Made by a program: the position numbers and the translations under genes. A stretch of 64,000 nucleotides of DNA from Candidatus Sulfotelmatobacter sp. Its GTDB lineage: Bacteria > Acidobacteriota > Terriglobia > Terriglobales > Acidobacteriaceae. The notes beneath the pieces are model-generated. The model saw nothing but the letters and a program-made list of their open reading frames with translations. It did no database searches and had not been told where the DNA came from. Each line of letters begins with the position of its first letter. The first letter of the stretch is position 1. Below are positions 52,913 through 60,726 of this stretch, in pieces. The stretch is taken from positions 1-64,000 of the forward strand of contig JASHOH010000159.1 in assembly GCA_030041215.1 (NCBI GenBank). The letters are read 5' to 3'.

Positions 52913-53623
52913 ATGAATATCGGCCTGTTTGGTGGCACATTCGATCCCATTCACCGCGGCCATCTCGCGCTGGCACGCGCGGCGCGCGAGCGTTGCAAAC
53001 TTTCGCGCATTCTTTTCGTGCCCGCGAACGCTCCGCCGCACAAGCAGGGAGAGCCGCTCTGCGCATTCGCGCACCGCTACGCAATGATTTCGCTTGCCAC
53101 GCAGGCAGAAAAAGACTTCATCCCATCTTTGTTGGAAGCACCCGAATCTTCAGCCACTGCCGCGCCAGGAAAAGAAAAAATCAAGACGGCGGCCAAACCG
53201 AACTACACCATCGACACTGTCGTACGACTCAAGCAATCACTAAAGAAAATTGACAGACTTTTTCTGCTCGTTGGCATCGATGCGTTTGAGGACATTGCCA
53301 AGTGGCATCAGGCAGAAGCATTGTTTGGCGAGTGCGCCTTTGTGGTCGCGAGCCGTCCAGGATATTCGCTTGCCGATGTCGCCAATGCGCTGCCTGAGAG
53401 CCTGCGTCCGCGCAAAGAAGTCACCCAGCCGTTTCACAAGCAAGCTGCCAGCGGAGATCTGGTATTGAATGGAGTGACGATTCATCTGCTCGATAATGTT
53501 TACCAGCCGATATCCTCAACTGCCATTCGCCAGGCGGCAGCCGCCGGCAAGCCATTGGGAAGGTTCGTGGAGCCCGCCGTCGCCGATTACATAAAGAAGA
53601 CGGGACTATACAGGCGCGGTTAG
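52913..53623 (+). CDS. nadD: Nicotinate-nucleotide adenylyltransferase
   Basis: A 236-residue enzyme that adenylates nicotinate mononucleotide in NAD synthesis. MNIGLFGGTFDPIHRGHLAL carries the HxGH motif (His14-His17) and ISSTAIRQAAAAGKPL the ISSTxxR motif near the C-terminus. An additional Ala/Lys/Pro stretch at about residues 78-100 is not typical of NadD. It precedes rsfS, the usual bacterial partner, with an iterated-word foldback between them. Confidence 0.93.
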   Translation: MNIGLFGGTFDPIHRGHLALARAARERCKLSRILFVPANAPPHKQGEPLCAFAHRYAMISLATQAEKDFIPSLLEAPESSATAAPGKEKIKTAAKPNYTIDTVVRLKQSLKKIDRLFLLVGIDAFEDIAKWHQAEALFGECAFVVASRPGYSLADVANALPESLRPRKEVTQPFHKQAASGDLVLNGVTIHLLDNVYQPISSTAIRQAAAAGKPLGRFVEPAVADYIKKTGLYRRG

Positions 53624-53823
53624 TCGTTGGTCGTTTCTCGTTGGCTCTCGCGACGGGGCAAAGCTGCTGTGGGACTGTCAGGGTGCAAGGAGTCTTGTGC
53701 GCGGTTTCCGGCGCCTCAGAACGCACAGCCTGATCGTCGTTTACAATGAAGTTCGCTGGTGTGCGCCAAACCAACCAACTGCTAACCAACGACCAACACC
53801 AACGACTAACACCAACGACTAAC
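53619..53823. repeat. Iterated-word foldback (CCAACGACTAA type)
   Basis: Left arm 53619-53644 (GTTAGTCGTTGGTCGTTTCT...) overlaps the nadD stop codon; right arm 53783-53823 repeats ACCAACGACTAACACCAACG. The loop is about 140 bases. Similar words occur in the first codons of ispF. Confidence 0.75.
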
Positions 53824-53837
53824 GACTGATTTCCTGC

Positions 53838-54278
53838 ATGAAGAAAACTGAGCTGAAGAAGCAAGTAACGGCCGCCATTCAGGCCTGCCTCGACAAAAAA
53901 GCCGAAGAAATTTCCATATTAGAGATGGAGAAGGGATCCGGAGCATTTACCGATTATTTCGTTCTGTGCAGCGGCACGAATCCCAAGCAGGTGCAGGCCA
54001 TTGCCGATGAAGTGGAATTGCGGCTGAAAAACGCAGGCGTTCGGCCGACGCAGGTTGAAGGATACAAACAGGCAGACTGGATCCTTGTCGACTACGTTGA
54101 TTTTGTGGTGCACGTTTTTTCCGAAAAAGCGCGGAAGTTCTATGATCTCGAGCGGCTTTGGAAGACAGCGAAAAGGCTGGAGGCGTCAGATTTGAAATCG
54201 AAGAGGAGGACCAGCCCGATTAAGATGAAAACCAGCCCGCGAACACACGCGGTCGCTTCCCGCCGTAAAACCGGATAG
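53838..54278 (+). CDS. rsfS: Ribosomal silencing factor RsfS
   Basis: A 146-residue protein that binds L14 and blocks subunit joining in starvation. ISILEMEKGSGAFTDYFVLC with SGTNPKQVQAIADEVE and VEGYKQADWILVDYVDFVVH are family motifs. The conserved domain ends at about residue 115; a basic tail of 30 residues follows. It lies downstream of nadD as in most bacteria. Confidence 0.94.
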   Translation: MKKTELKKQVTAAIQACLDKKAEEISILEMEKGSGAFTDYFVLCSGTNPKQVQAIADEVELRLKNAGVRPTQVEGYKQADWILVDYVDFVVHVFSEKARKFYDLERLWKTAKRLEASDLKSKRRTSPIKMKTSPRTHAVASRRKTG

Positions 54279-54305
54279 AACCGCTTTCTTTTTTGCGCTT
54301 TGAAC

Positions 54306-55160
54306 ATGACGATTCCTGTCAAGCCGCAATCCTCATCGAACAAACCGGGTTGGGGCAGCTCTTATCGTCTGGTCGCTGCCGAGAAGTGGAAGGCGAAGTC
54401 GGCAGCGATGGGAAAGCCTGTAACCGACGCCCTGGTTGAGTACGCTGCGCCTCAGCTGGGCATGCAAGTACTTGATGTCGCCACCGGCACAGGTGAGCCC
54501 GCGATCACTATCGCCATGCGAGTAGGACCGCAGGGGCACGTCACCGCTCTCGACCTAAGCGCAGAATTACTCGACGTCGCCAAAGGAAGGGCGCAAGAGC
54601 GCGGCCTCAAGAATTTTGTCGCGCAACAGGGCGATGTTCATCAGTTGCCCTTCCCTAATGACTATTTTGATCTGGTAACTTCGCGTTTCGGGGTAATGTT
54701 CTTCCGCGATCCGGCGCTGGCGTTGCGGGAGATTCGTCGCGTCTTGCGCCCGCAGGCGCGCGCATGTTTCTTGGTGTGGGGATCATTCGATCAGCCCTAT
54801 TGGCAAAGCACCATGGGAATCGTGCGCCGCCATGTGGGAGGGCCATTATTGCAACCGGGAGGTCCCGATCCGTTCTGTTTTGCGGAGCCGCGCAAACTTT
54901 CGCAACTGCTGCGGGATGCAGGGTTTCGTGAGGTACACGAGGAAACAATAAACGTGGCATGGACCTGGCCCGGCGCCGCGGAGGAACTATGGGAGTATGC
55001 GCGGTCGGTTTCCGTTCCATTCCGCGCAATGCTCGATCGCGTTCCAAAAGAGCTGTGGCCGAAAATAGATGCCGAAGTACACGCTGCGATCGGGCAATAT
55101 GTTCGCGGCGAGACTATTGAGTTCGGTGCGAGCGTGGTGCTGGCTTCGGGGAGCAAATGA
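54306..55160 (+). CDS. Class I SAM-dependent methyltransferase
   Basis: A 284-residue enzyme. VLDVATGTGEPAITIAMRVG is SAM motif I, VTALDLSAELLDVAKGRA gives the acidic adenosine-binding residue, and FDLVTSRFGVMFFRDPALAL plus LREIRRVLRPQARA match motifs II-III of the UbiE/COQ5-like Methyltransf_11 family. Substrate unknown. A TTG six bases upstream of the ATG could also be used. It lies between rsfS and rlmH and is probably cotranscribed. Confidence 0.85.
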   Translation: MTIPVKPQSSSNKPGWGSSYRLVAAEKWKAKSAAMGKPVTDALVEYAAPQLGMQVLDVATGTGEPAITIAMRVGPQGHVTALDLSAELLDVAKGRAQERGLKNFVAQQGDVHQLPFPNDYFDLVTSRFGVMFFRDPALALREIRRVLRPQARACFLVWGSFDQPYWQSTMGIVRRHVGGPLLQPGGPDPFCFAEPRKLSQLLRDAGFREVHEETINVAWTWPGAAEELWEYARSVSVPFRAMLDRVPKELWPKIDAEVHAAIGQYVRGETIEFGASVVLASGSK

Positions 55161-55169
55161 TTATCCGCC

Positions 55170-55625
55170 GTGAAGATCACAATTGCGTGGATTGGAAAAA
55201 CCAGAGAACCGGCGATTGAGGCGCTGACCAGCGAATATCTGAAGCGCATATCACGCCACGCGCAAGTAGAGGCGCTGGAATTCCGTGACGAAGTGGCGTT
55301 CTTGCAGCGGTTCAGGGGCGGCGGGAAGAAAAGCAAGAATCCCGGAAAGTCGACATTGCTGTTGATGGATCCCCGGGGAAAGCAACTCTCGTCAGAAGAG
55401 TTTGCTCAGTTTCTAAGAAACTATTTGGACCGCAATCCACTACCTCTTATATTTGCGATCGGTCCGGCCGACGGATTCAGCGAAGCAGCACGCAACGTGG
55501 CGCATCAATCGATTTCGCTCGGCAAAATGACGCTGGCTCACGAGTTGGCACGCGTGGTCCTGCTCGAACAACTCTATCGTGCCTTCACGATTCTCAAGGG
55601 ACACCCTTATCATTCGGGCCATTAA
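55170..55625 (+). CDS. rlmH: 23S rRNA pseudouridine-1915 N3-methyltransferase
   Basis: A 151-residue SPOUT methyltransferase. MKITIAWIGKTREPAI is the family start (GTG codon). LLLMDPRGKQLSSEEFAQFL, LIFAIGPADGFSE (knot SAM loop) and SLGKMTLAHELARVVLLEQL followed by HPYHSGH at the C-terminus are diagnostic. It modifies helix 69 of 23S rRNA. rsfS-rlmH linkage is common in bacteria; here the methyltransferase gene is inserted between them. Confidence 0.95.
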   Translation: MKITIAWIGKTREPAIEALTSEYLKRISRHAQVEALEFRDEVAFLQRFRGGGKKSKNPGKSTLLLMDPRGKQLSSEEFAQFLRNYLDRNPLPLIFAIGPADGFSEAARNVAHQSISLGKMTLAHELARVVLLEQLYRAFTILKGHPYHSGH

Positions 55626-55715
55626 GGCCATTCGTCTCTAAAAGGGCGAAATGCGACTGAAGAAACACACACGAGGGTTCTCAGTTAGGGGGCTGAGAAC
55701 TGGGAACAACGAACT

Positions 55716-56198
55716 TCACTGGGTCACTGTAGCCTGATAGCTGACGGTTTGCCAGCGTCCGTTGCGCCTTACCCACACGCGCGTGTAGCGATAGGGTCCG
55801 CTGAAATCTTCGCCGAGCTGGTGGCCTTTCACATCGGCGCGAGCTGTCACAACGGCGGTGTCGCCGTACACTCTGACGACTATGTCGCTTACGTCAAACG
55901 ATTCATACCGCAGTTGGCCGCTGCGGCGCGCAGCAATGGTTTCCTGCTTTGTCGTTACTTGCCCGAGTGGCGTGATGGCGACGTAATCGTCGGCCAGCGT
56001 TCGAGATGAGAACTCAGCGTCACGATGGAGTAAGGCGTCTTTCATCTGCCGCTCCATCTCGATGACTTGCCGCATGGTTTCCTGTTCGCTCGTGTCGAAT
56101 CCGGAGCGGGGATGCACGGCAACGTGTTGCGCGGCTGCGACAGGAGATACCGCTAACGCACAAAACAATAACACTGACAACACACAGTTGTTAAGCAC
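55716..56198 (-). CDS. Exported DUF4440/NTF2-like protein
   Basis: A 160-residue protein read from GTG with GGAGGT 7 bases upstream. Signal peptide 1-23 (ending SPVAAA). The mature domain shows RQVIEMERQMKDALLHRDAE and LADDYVAITPLGQVTTKQET, then GDTAVVTARADVKGH and RYTRVWVRRNGRWQTVSYQA, the standard DUF4440 (SnoaL-like) fold. Activity unknown. Between rlmH and this gene lies a small hairpin (GTTCTCAGTT/CTGAGAAC at about 55677-55706). Confidence 0.8.
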   Translation of the reverse strand: MLNNCVLSVLLFCALAVSPVAAAQHVAVHPRSGFDTSEQETMRQVIEMERQMKDALLHRDAEFSSRTLADDYVAITPLGQVTTKQETIAARRSGQLRYESFDVSDIVVRVYGDTAVVTARADVKGHQLGEDFSGPYRYTRVWVRRNGRWQTVSYQATVTQ

Positions 56199-56475
56199 AG
56201 CGAGACCTCCGGCAGTGCAGCGGAAAGATCAGGTCCGTTGGCACGCAATACGTATTCTTGGATGCAACAGTTCCACTGCGCACTCCGATTCTTGCGGGCA
56301 GACGATAACAAAAATATAAACGACAAGTTGTGAGCGCGGACCCGTTGCGGCGAGGAGTTCACACAGTAGAAGACTCTGAATGTTGCAATTATGTTCGTGT
56401 TTCTGTGAGCCTTGCCTGGTGTGGGCCAGATGCGCCTTCACTGGAGATTTCTAATACAATCGATTCGAGTTCCCT

Positions 56476-57012
56476 ATGACTGACGTACGCCGCGGACTCA
56501 TCATCGTCAATACCGGTCCTGGGAAAGGCAAAACCACTGCGGCAATGGGCACGGCTTTGCGAGCCGTGGGCCAAGGAATGCGGGTGCTGATGCTGCAATT
56601 CCTCAAAGGCTCATGGCACTATGGCGAACTGGATGCGGTGAAGGCCTTTGGCGACAAGTTTGTCATGAAACAAATGGGCCGAGGATTTGTGAAAGTTGGC
56701 ACGGAAAAGCCTGACCCCGAAGACGTAAGAATGGTCGAAGAGGCCTGGGCAGAAGCCGAAAGAGCAATTCAATCGGGCGAGTGGGATTTGATCATTCTGG
56801 ATGAGATCAATTACGCCATCAGCTACGGCATGCTGGATCCGGCAAAAGTTGTGCAGGCCCTCAAAAGCAAACCGGAAATGGTCCACGTGATCTTGACGGG
56901 CCGCAACGCACACCCCACAATTATCGAGGTTGCCGACACAGTGACCGAAATGCGCCAGATCAAGCACGCGTATGAAAAAGGCGTTATGGCGCAGAGAGGA
57001 ATCGAATATTGA
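56476..57012 (+). CDS. cobO: Cob(I)yrinic acid a,c-diamide adenosyltransferase
   Basis: A 178-residue enzyme adding the adenosyl group of ATP to corrinoids (BtuR/CobO family). The P-loop is GPGKGKTTAAMG (14-25), with MLQFLKGSWHYGEL and LIILDEINYAISYGML as family motifs, and VILTGRNAHPTIIEVADTVT at the C-terminus. No other cobalamin genes or B12 riboswitch are seen nearby, so it may serve salvage of imported corrinoids. Confidence 0.93.
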   Translation: MTDVRRGLIIVNTGPGKGKTTAAMGTALRAVGQGMRVLMLQFLKGSWHYGELDAVKAFGDKFVMKQMGRGFVKVGTEKPDPEDVRMVEEAWAEAERAIQSGEWDLIILDEINYAISYGMLDPAKVVQALKSKPEMVHVILTGRNAHPTIIEVADTVTEMRQIKHAYEKGVMAQRGIEY

Positions 57013-57479
57013 TTGAGTAATTGAGTAATTTTGTCGCAATTATGCACTTGACAAACCCATGCAAAAAGTCTAACCGACAAAGAAGAAAACTAAAACTAGG
57101 TAAATCGGCGTGAGGCATACATTGAAGGCGCGTTACAGGCTCATGCGCTGGAGGCTCCGGCGAAGGCTCCCAGTAGCAATACCCGTAGCCTTAATCTGCG
57201 GAGCCTTGACGACTATTTTGGACTGGTCGGGGGACATTCCGTGGTGGAAGCCGAGAATGTCTCATCACCTTAGTGCGGTTTGGTGGCATTTTTTCCCAGC
57301 CGCAGCATTTATCTTCCTTTCCTTTATGCTCTGGCCCTTCCGAGTGGCTACGAGCGCTGGCTCATCGCCTGACTGGCCCCTTTAGGGTTTGTCAAAGGCA
57401 TAATTGCGAATTTTGTAATTGGTCCAGATGTCGACCGGTTTTAAAATTACTAAACTACCAAATTTCCCAATTACCAAAT
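57011..57479. repeat. Paired A/T-rich iterated words around a small ORF
   Basis: GATTGAGTAATTGAGTAATTTT at 57011-57033 has an imperfect complement in 57439-57479 (AAAATTACTAAACTACC, then CCCAATTACCAAATT). The small gene 57110-57385 lies in the loop. Right arm ends 4 bases before accD. Confidence 0.5.
57110..57385 (+). CDS. Possible small membrane protein
   Basis: A 91-residue frame from GTG. A very basic N-terminus (RHTLKARYRLMRWRLRRR) precedes two hydrophobic helices, PVAIPVALICGALTTIL and AVWWHFFPAAAFIFLSFML. This topology is plausible for a real inner-membrane protein, but there is no good ribosome site and no recognised family. Confidence 0.4.
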   Translation: MRHTLKARYRLMRWRLRRRLPVAIPVALICGALTTILDWSGDIPWWKPRMSHHLSAVWWHFFPAAAFIFLSFMLWPFRVATSAGSSPDWPL

Positions 57480-57483
57480 TCTT

Positions 57484-58329
57484 ATGGCTTGGTTCAAACG
57501 CGAATCCGCAGAGTTGAGTCCTTCGGGCGAGAAGACGGTTCGTACCGAAGGCCTGTGGGTGAAGTGTGAGAACTGCCGGCAGATCATTTGGAAAAAAGAC
57601 CTGGAAGAGAACCTGAACGTCTGCCCCAAGTGCCAAAAGCACTTTCGCATTGACGCCCGTATGCGGTTGTCATTGCTGATGGATGACAATCAGTATGAAA
57701 CTTTCGACGCTGGATTATCCTCGACCGACCCTCTGAAATTTATCGATCTCAAGCCGTATTCGTCGCGTTTGCGTCAGGCGCAGCAGGATACGGGACTGAA
57801 AGACGCCGTGATCAACGCGAAAGGCAAATTGATGGGCCGTCCTGTGATCGCGAGCACCATGGAGTACGCGTTCATCGGCGGGAGTATGGGGGCTGTCGTA
57901 GGCGAGATGATTACTCGCGCTGTCGAGCGTGCCGCGGATTCGAGAACACCGCTAATCATCGTCTCAGCTTCAGGTGGCGCGCGCATGATGGAGGGCGTGG
58001 TCAGTCTGATGCAGCTTGCCAAGATTTCTGCTGCGCTCGCGCGCCTGGATAAAAGCAGGGTCCCCTTCATTTCCGTGCTAACCGACCCGACCACCGGAGG
58101 CGTTACGGCTTCCTTCGCAATGCTGGGAGATTTGAATATCGCCGAACCCGGCGCTCTGATTGGCTTTGCCGGTCCGCGCGTAATCGAGCAGACGATCCGT
58201 CAGAAACTGCCGCAGGGCTTTCAGCGCAGCGAATTTCTGTTGCAACATGGCATGCTCGACGCCGTGGTTCATCGCAAGGAGCTTAAGCCGTACATCGCAC
58301 GAGCGCTGGATTTCATGGCAGCCGCTTAA
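57484..58329 (+). CDS. accD: Acetyl-CoA carboxylase carboxyltransferase subunit beta
   Basis: A 281-residue subunit forming malonyl-CoA with AccA. The zinc ribbon has Cys28, Cys31, Cys47 and Cys50 (VKCENCRQII, NVCPKCQKHF). The carboxyltransferase core contains ASTMEYAFIGGSMGAVVGE, SASGGARMMEGVVSLMQLAK and PTTGGVTASFAMLGDLNIAE. Followed by folC, an arrangement found in many bacteria. Upstream A/T words replace a normal ribosome site. Confidence 0.96.
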   Translation: MAWFKRESAELSPSGEKTVRTEGLWVKCENCRQIIWKKDLEENLNVCPKCQKHFRIDARMRLSLLMDDNQYETFDAGLSSTDPLKFIDLKPYSSRLRQAQQDTGLKDAVINAKGKLMGRPVIASTMEYAFIGGSMGAVVGEMITRAVERAADSRTPLIIVSASGGARMMEGVVSLMQLAKISAALARLDKSRVPFISVLTDPTTGGVTASFAMLGDLNIAEPGALIGFAGPRVIEQTIRQKLPQGFQRSEFLLQHGMLDAVVHRKELKPYIARALDFMAAA

Positions 58330-58504
58330 GCTTCTGGCTCTTGGCCTAGCTCTTGGCTTTTGATCCGGTACGGATGGATGCATCCTTCCTTGTTATTTTT
58401 CGTCTGATAATCTGAACGTTCCGTAGCCGTAAGCAAGAGCGTTCAGCTTACGGCCAAAAGCCAAGAGCTAAAAGCCAAGAGCTAAAAGCCAAGAGCTAAA
58501 AGCT
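58328..58504. repeat. Iterated-word foldback (AAGAGCTAAAAGCC type)
   Basis: Left arm 58328-58362 (AGCTTCTGGCTCTTGGCCTA...) begins at the accD stop codon; right arm 58452-58504 has AAAAGCCAAGAGCT three times. It ends where FolC-like coding sequence starts. Confidence 0.8.
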
Positions 58505-58535
58505 GAATACCTCCTACGAAACCGCCGTTGCCCGC

Positions 58536-59843
58536 ATGTTCGCGCTCGGACACGAGCTGGCGCAGACGCCTGCGCACAAGTTCGATCTGGTGCACATGCG
58601 GGTGCTGTTGCGGGCGATGGGCCATCCTGAGCGGCGCTTTCCTAGCGTGCTGATTGCCGGTACCAATGGCAAAGGCTCCACTGCCGCAACCCTGGGTTCA
58701 ATTCTGCGCGCCTCCGGCTTGAAAACCGGGCTGTACACGTCGCCGCACCTGGTGTGCATCAACGAAAGAATCAGGATAAACGGCAAAGAAATCAGCGATG
58801 ACGATTTCGCCTTTCTTCACGGCGAGGTAGACGCGCTTGCTGAAAAACTGGTCGAGGGCGGGCAATTGCCTTGGCATCCGAGCTTTTTTGAAATGATGAC
58901 GGCCATTGCTTTCGAGCACTTCGCCCGCGGGCAGGTTGATCTGGCCGTACTTGAGGTCGGGATGGGCGGCCGGCTGGACGCCACCAACGTGATTGAGCCG
59001 CGGCTGAGCGTGATTACTGACATCTCTCTCGATCATCAGAAATATCTCGGCAACACTGTGGCCGAGATTGCCCGTGAGAAGGCGGGCATCATTCGCCCGG
59101 ATGGAGTGGTAGTAGTCTTGCCTCAACAGCCGGAAGCCAATGATGTAATTGGGAACACGATTCTGGATTTGGAAGCACGGGCCGTGAACGCGGTGCCGTA
59201 TGTGCCGCCGCTTGTCAGTCCCGAGTCCCGAGTCGTGAGTCCTGAGGCTTACGCTCTGCGGGTCATGGGCGAGGAGATTGTGGTGCACAGCCCGCTTATC
59301 GGGCGGCATCAGCTGCGCAATGTGGCGCTGGCAATCGCTGCGGCGGTCGAATTGAATCAGCAGGGCTTCCCCGGAATCACTGCGAAAACCATCGAGCGCG
59401 GCATTCGCGAAACCCGCTGGCCGGGTCGCTTTCAAACAATTCCCGCGCATCCCGGATGGCCGGAGATGGTCATCGACGTCGCTCACAATCCTGCCGGAGC
59501 CTGGGCGCTGCGTTCTGCTCTCTCGGAGCGATACGAGGGGCGTTCCCTCATATTTCTTTTTGCCGCCATGCGCGACAAGGCAATCTCCGAAATGGCTGAG
59601 ATTCTGTTTCCCTTGGTTGATCGAGTCATTGCCACGCGGCCGGAAAATCCGCGTGCCGCTTCGCCCGAGGAAATTCGCCAAGCTGCCGCGCGAACATCAG
59701 CAGAGGTAGAAAGTGTGGAAGATGTCTCGCAAGCCGTGGAGCGCGCCTGCGCGCTGGCGCTCGAAAACAAAGCAGTCCTCGTGATTACGGGGTCGATTTA
59801 CCTCGTCGGCGAGGTCATGCGGAAAATTGGCACGCAAGTCTGA
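58536..59843 (+). CDS. folC: Folylpolyglutamate synthase/dihydrofolate synthase
   Basis: A 435-residue ligase (from the ATG) adding glutamate to folates. IAGTNGKGSTAATL (40-53) is the P-loop, LYTSPHLVCINERIRINGKE the substrate region, LEVGMGGRLDATNV the Mg site, and DVAHNPAGAWAL the C-domain signature. FolC homology appears to begin 11 codons earlier (NTSYETAVARMFALGHEL), but no ATG, GTG or TTG exists there; only CTG at 58503 right after the repeat, so the start is either CTG or a shortened ATG form. An internal iterated word (59214-59246) encodes PLVSPESRVVSPEAY. Confidence 0.92.
   Translation: MFALGHELAQTPAHKFDLVHMRVLLRAMGHPERRFPSVLIAGTNGKGSTAATLGSILRASGLKTGLYTSPHLVCINERIRINGKEISDDDFAFLHGEVDALAEKLVEGGQLPWHPSFFEMMTAIAFEHFARGQVDLAVLEVGMGGRLDATNVIEPRLSVITDISLDHQKYLGNTVAEIAREKAGIIRPDGVVVVLPQQPEANDVIGNTILDLEARAVNAVPYVPPLVSPESRVVSPEAYALRVMGEEIVVHSPLIGRHQLRNVALAIAAAVELNQQGFPGITAKTIERGIRETRWPGRFQTIPAHPGWPEMVIDVAHNPAGAWALRSALSERYEGRSLIFLFAAMRDKAISEMAEILFPLVDRVIATRPENPRAASPEEIRQAAARTSAEVESVEDVSQAVERACALALENKAVLVITGSIYLVGEVMRKIGTQV
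59214..59246. repeat. Iterated word inside folC
   Basis: CAGTCCCGAGTCCCGAGTCG followed by TGAGTCCTGAG: four copies of GAGTCCC-like 7-mers, in frame, encoding a short Ser/Pro/Glu loop between conserved parts of FolC. Confidence 0.55.
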
Positions 59844-59891
59844 GCCGGCATGCGCGCACAGTTACTTGCAACAATCCCCTAAAATAGAAGC

Positions 59892-60713
59892 GTGCAGGAA
59901 GTGAATTCATCGGTGAAGCTTGAGGGCAGCGAGCAGCCTGCCCCAATTGCCGCTCCAAGGCCGAGCCCGCACGCGATTCCCGGGAAAAAATACGGCTGGC
60001 TCAGCCGGCTGCGCTCTTACTTCTTTTTCGACCCCTTGATCTGGTTTTACACGCTGGTTATGGGGTTGCTGGCTCTCCCGGCCGGTTTCTTCGACCACGA
60101 CGGCCGCCTTCTGCACTGGTTTTCGCGAACCTGGTCATGGCTGATATTCAAGAGCATCTTTTCGCCGTTAAAAGTCACGGGCCTTGAGAAGATCGACAGC
60201 TCGAAGCCTTATGTCTATGCGGCGAATCACGCTTCGGCCATGGACATTCCGGTTCTCTATGTTCACCTTCCTTTTCCATTTCGCATCGTTTTCAAAAAGG
60301 AGTTGCTGTACTATCCGCTGGTCGGCTGGCAGTTGAAACGATCGGGGCAAGTCTGCATCGATCAGCAGCGGCCCAGTAATTCGATTGCAGCCATTCGTTC
60401 TGCCGTCAAAAGTTTGAAAGCTGGTATGCCGCTGGTGATCTTCCCCGAAGGCGGCCGCACGAATGACGGATACGTAAAGCCTTTTTTGCCCGGGGCATTT
60501 TTTCTCGCCCTCAAAGCGCAAGTCGATATCGTGCCGATCGCTCTGGTCGGAACCTACGAGCTGCTGCCAATGGACACTTATCACATCAAATGCCGGCCGC
60601 TCGAAATGCGCGTAGGCGAGCCGATCTCGACAGCGGGAATGACTATGCGGGATCTGAACACGTTGTCGGCGAAGGTGCAGAAGGCGGTGGAGGAGTTGTA
60701 TTACCACCCATAA
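59892..60713 (+). CDS. plsC: 1-acylglycerol-3-phosphate acyltransferase family protein
   Basis: A 273-residue membrane-bound acyltransferase read from a GTG. Hydrophobic helices at about 45-66 and 78-92 anchor it. ANHASAMDIPVLYVHLP contains the catalytic His113-x4-Asp118, and LVIFPEGGRTNDGYVKPFLP is the FPEG substrate motif. It makes phosphatidic acid or acylates a related lipid. Upstream folC ends 49 bases before. A 38-residue soluble N-terminus is longer than in typical PlsC. Confidence 0.88.
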   Translation: MQEVNSSVKLEGSEQPAPIAAPRPSPHAIPGKKYGWLSRLRSYFFFDPLIWFYTLVMGLLALPAGFFDHDGRLLHWFSRTWSWLIFKSIFSPLKVTGLEKIDSSKPYVYAANHASAMDIPVLYVHLPFPFRIVFKKELLYYPLVGWQLKRSGQVCIDQQRPSNSIAAIRSAVKSLKAGMPLVIFPEGGRTNDGYVKPFLPGAFFLALKAQVDIVPIALVGTYELLPMDTYHIKCRPLEMRVGEPISTAGMTMRDLNTLSAKVQKAVEELYYHP

Positions 60714-60726
60714 AATTCGAATGTGT

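Noticed and set aside
56300-56475. Cobalamin riboswitch before cobO
   Set aside because: No B12-box or supporting stems are visible in the leader.
58452-58504. Regular repeats considered as a CRISPR array
   Set aside because: Units of about 14 bases without spacers and no cas genes.
58698-59681. 327-codon minus-strand frame opposite folC
   Set aside because: Full overlap with a well-conserved enzyme and no motif of its own.
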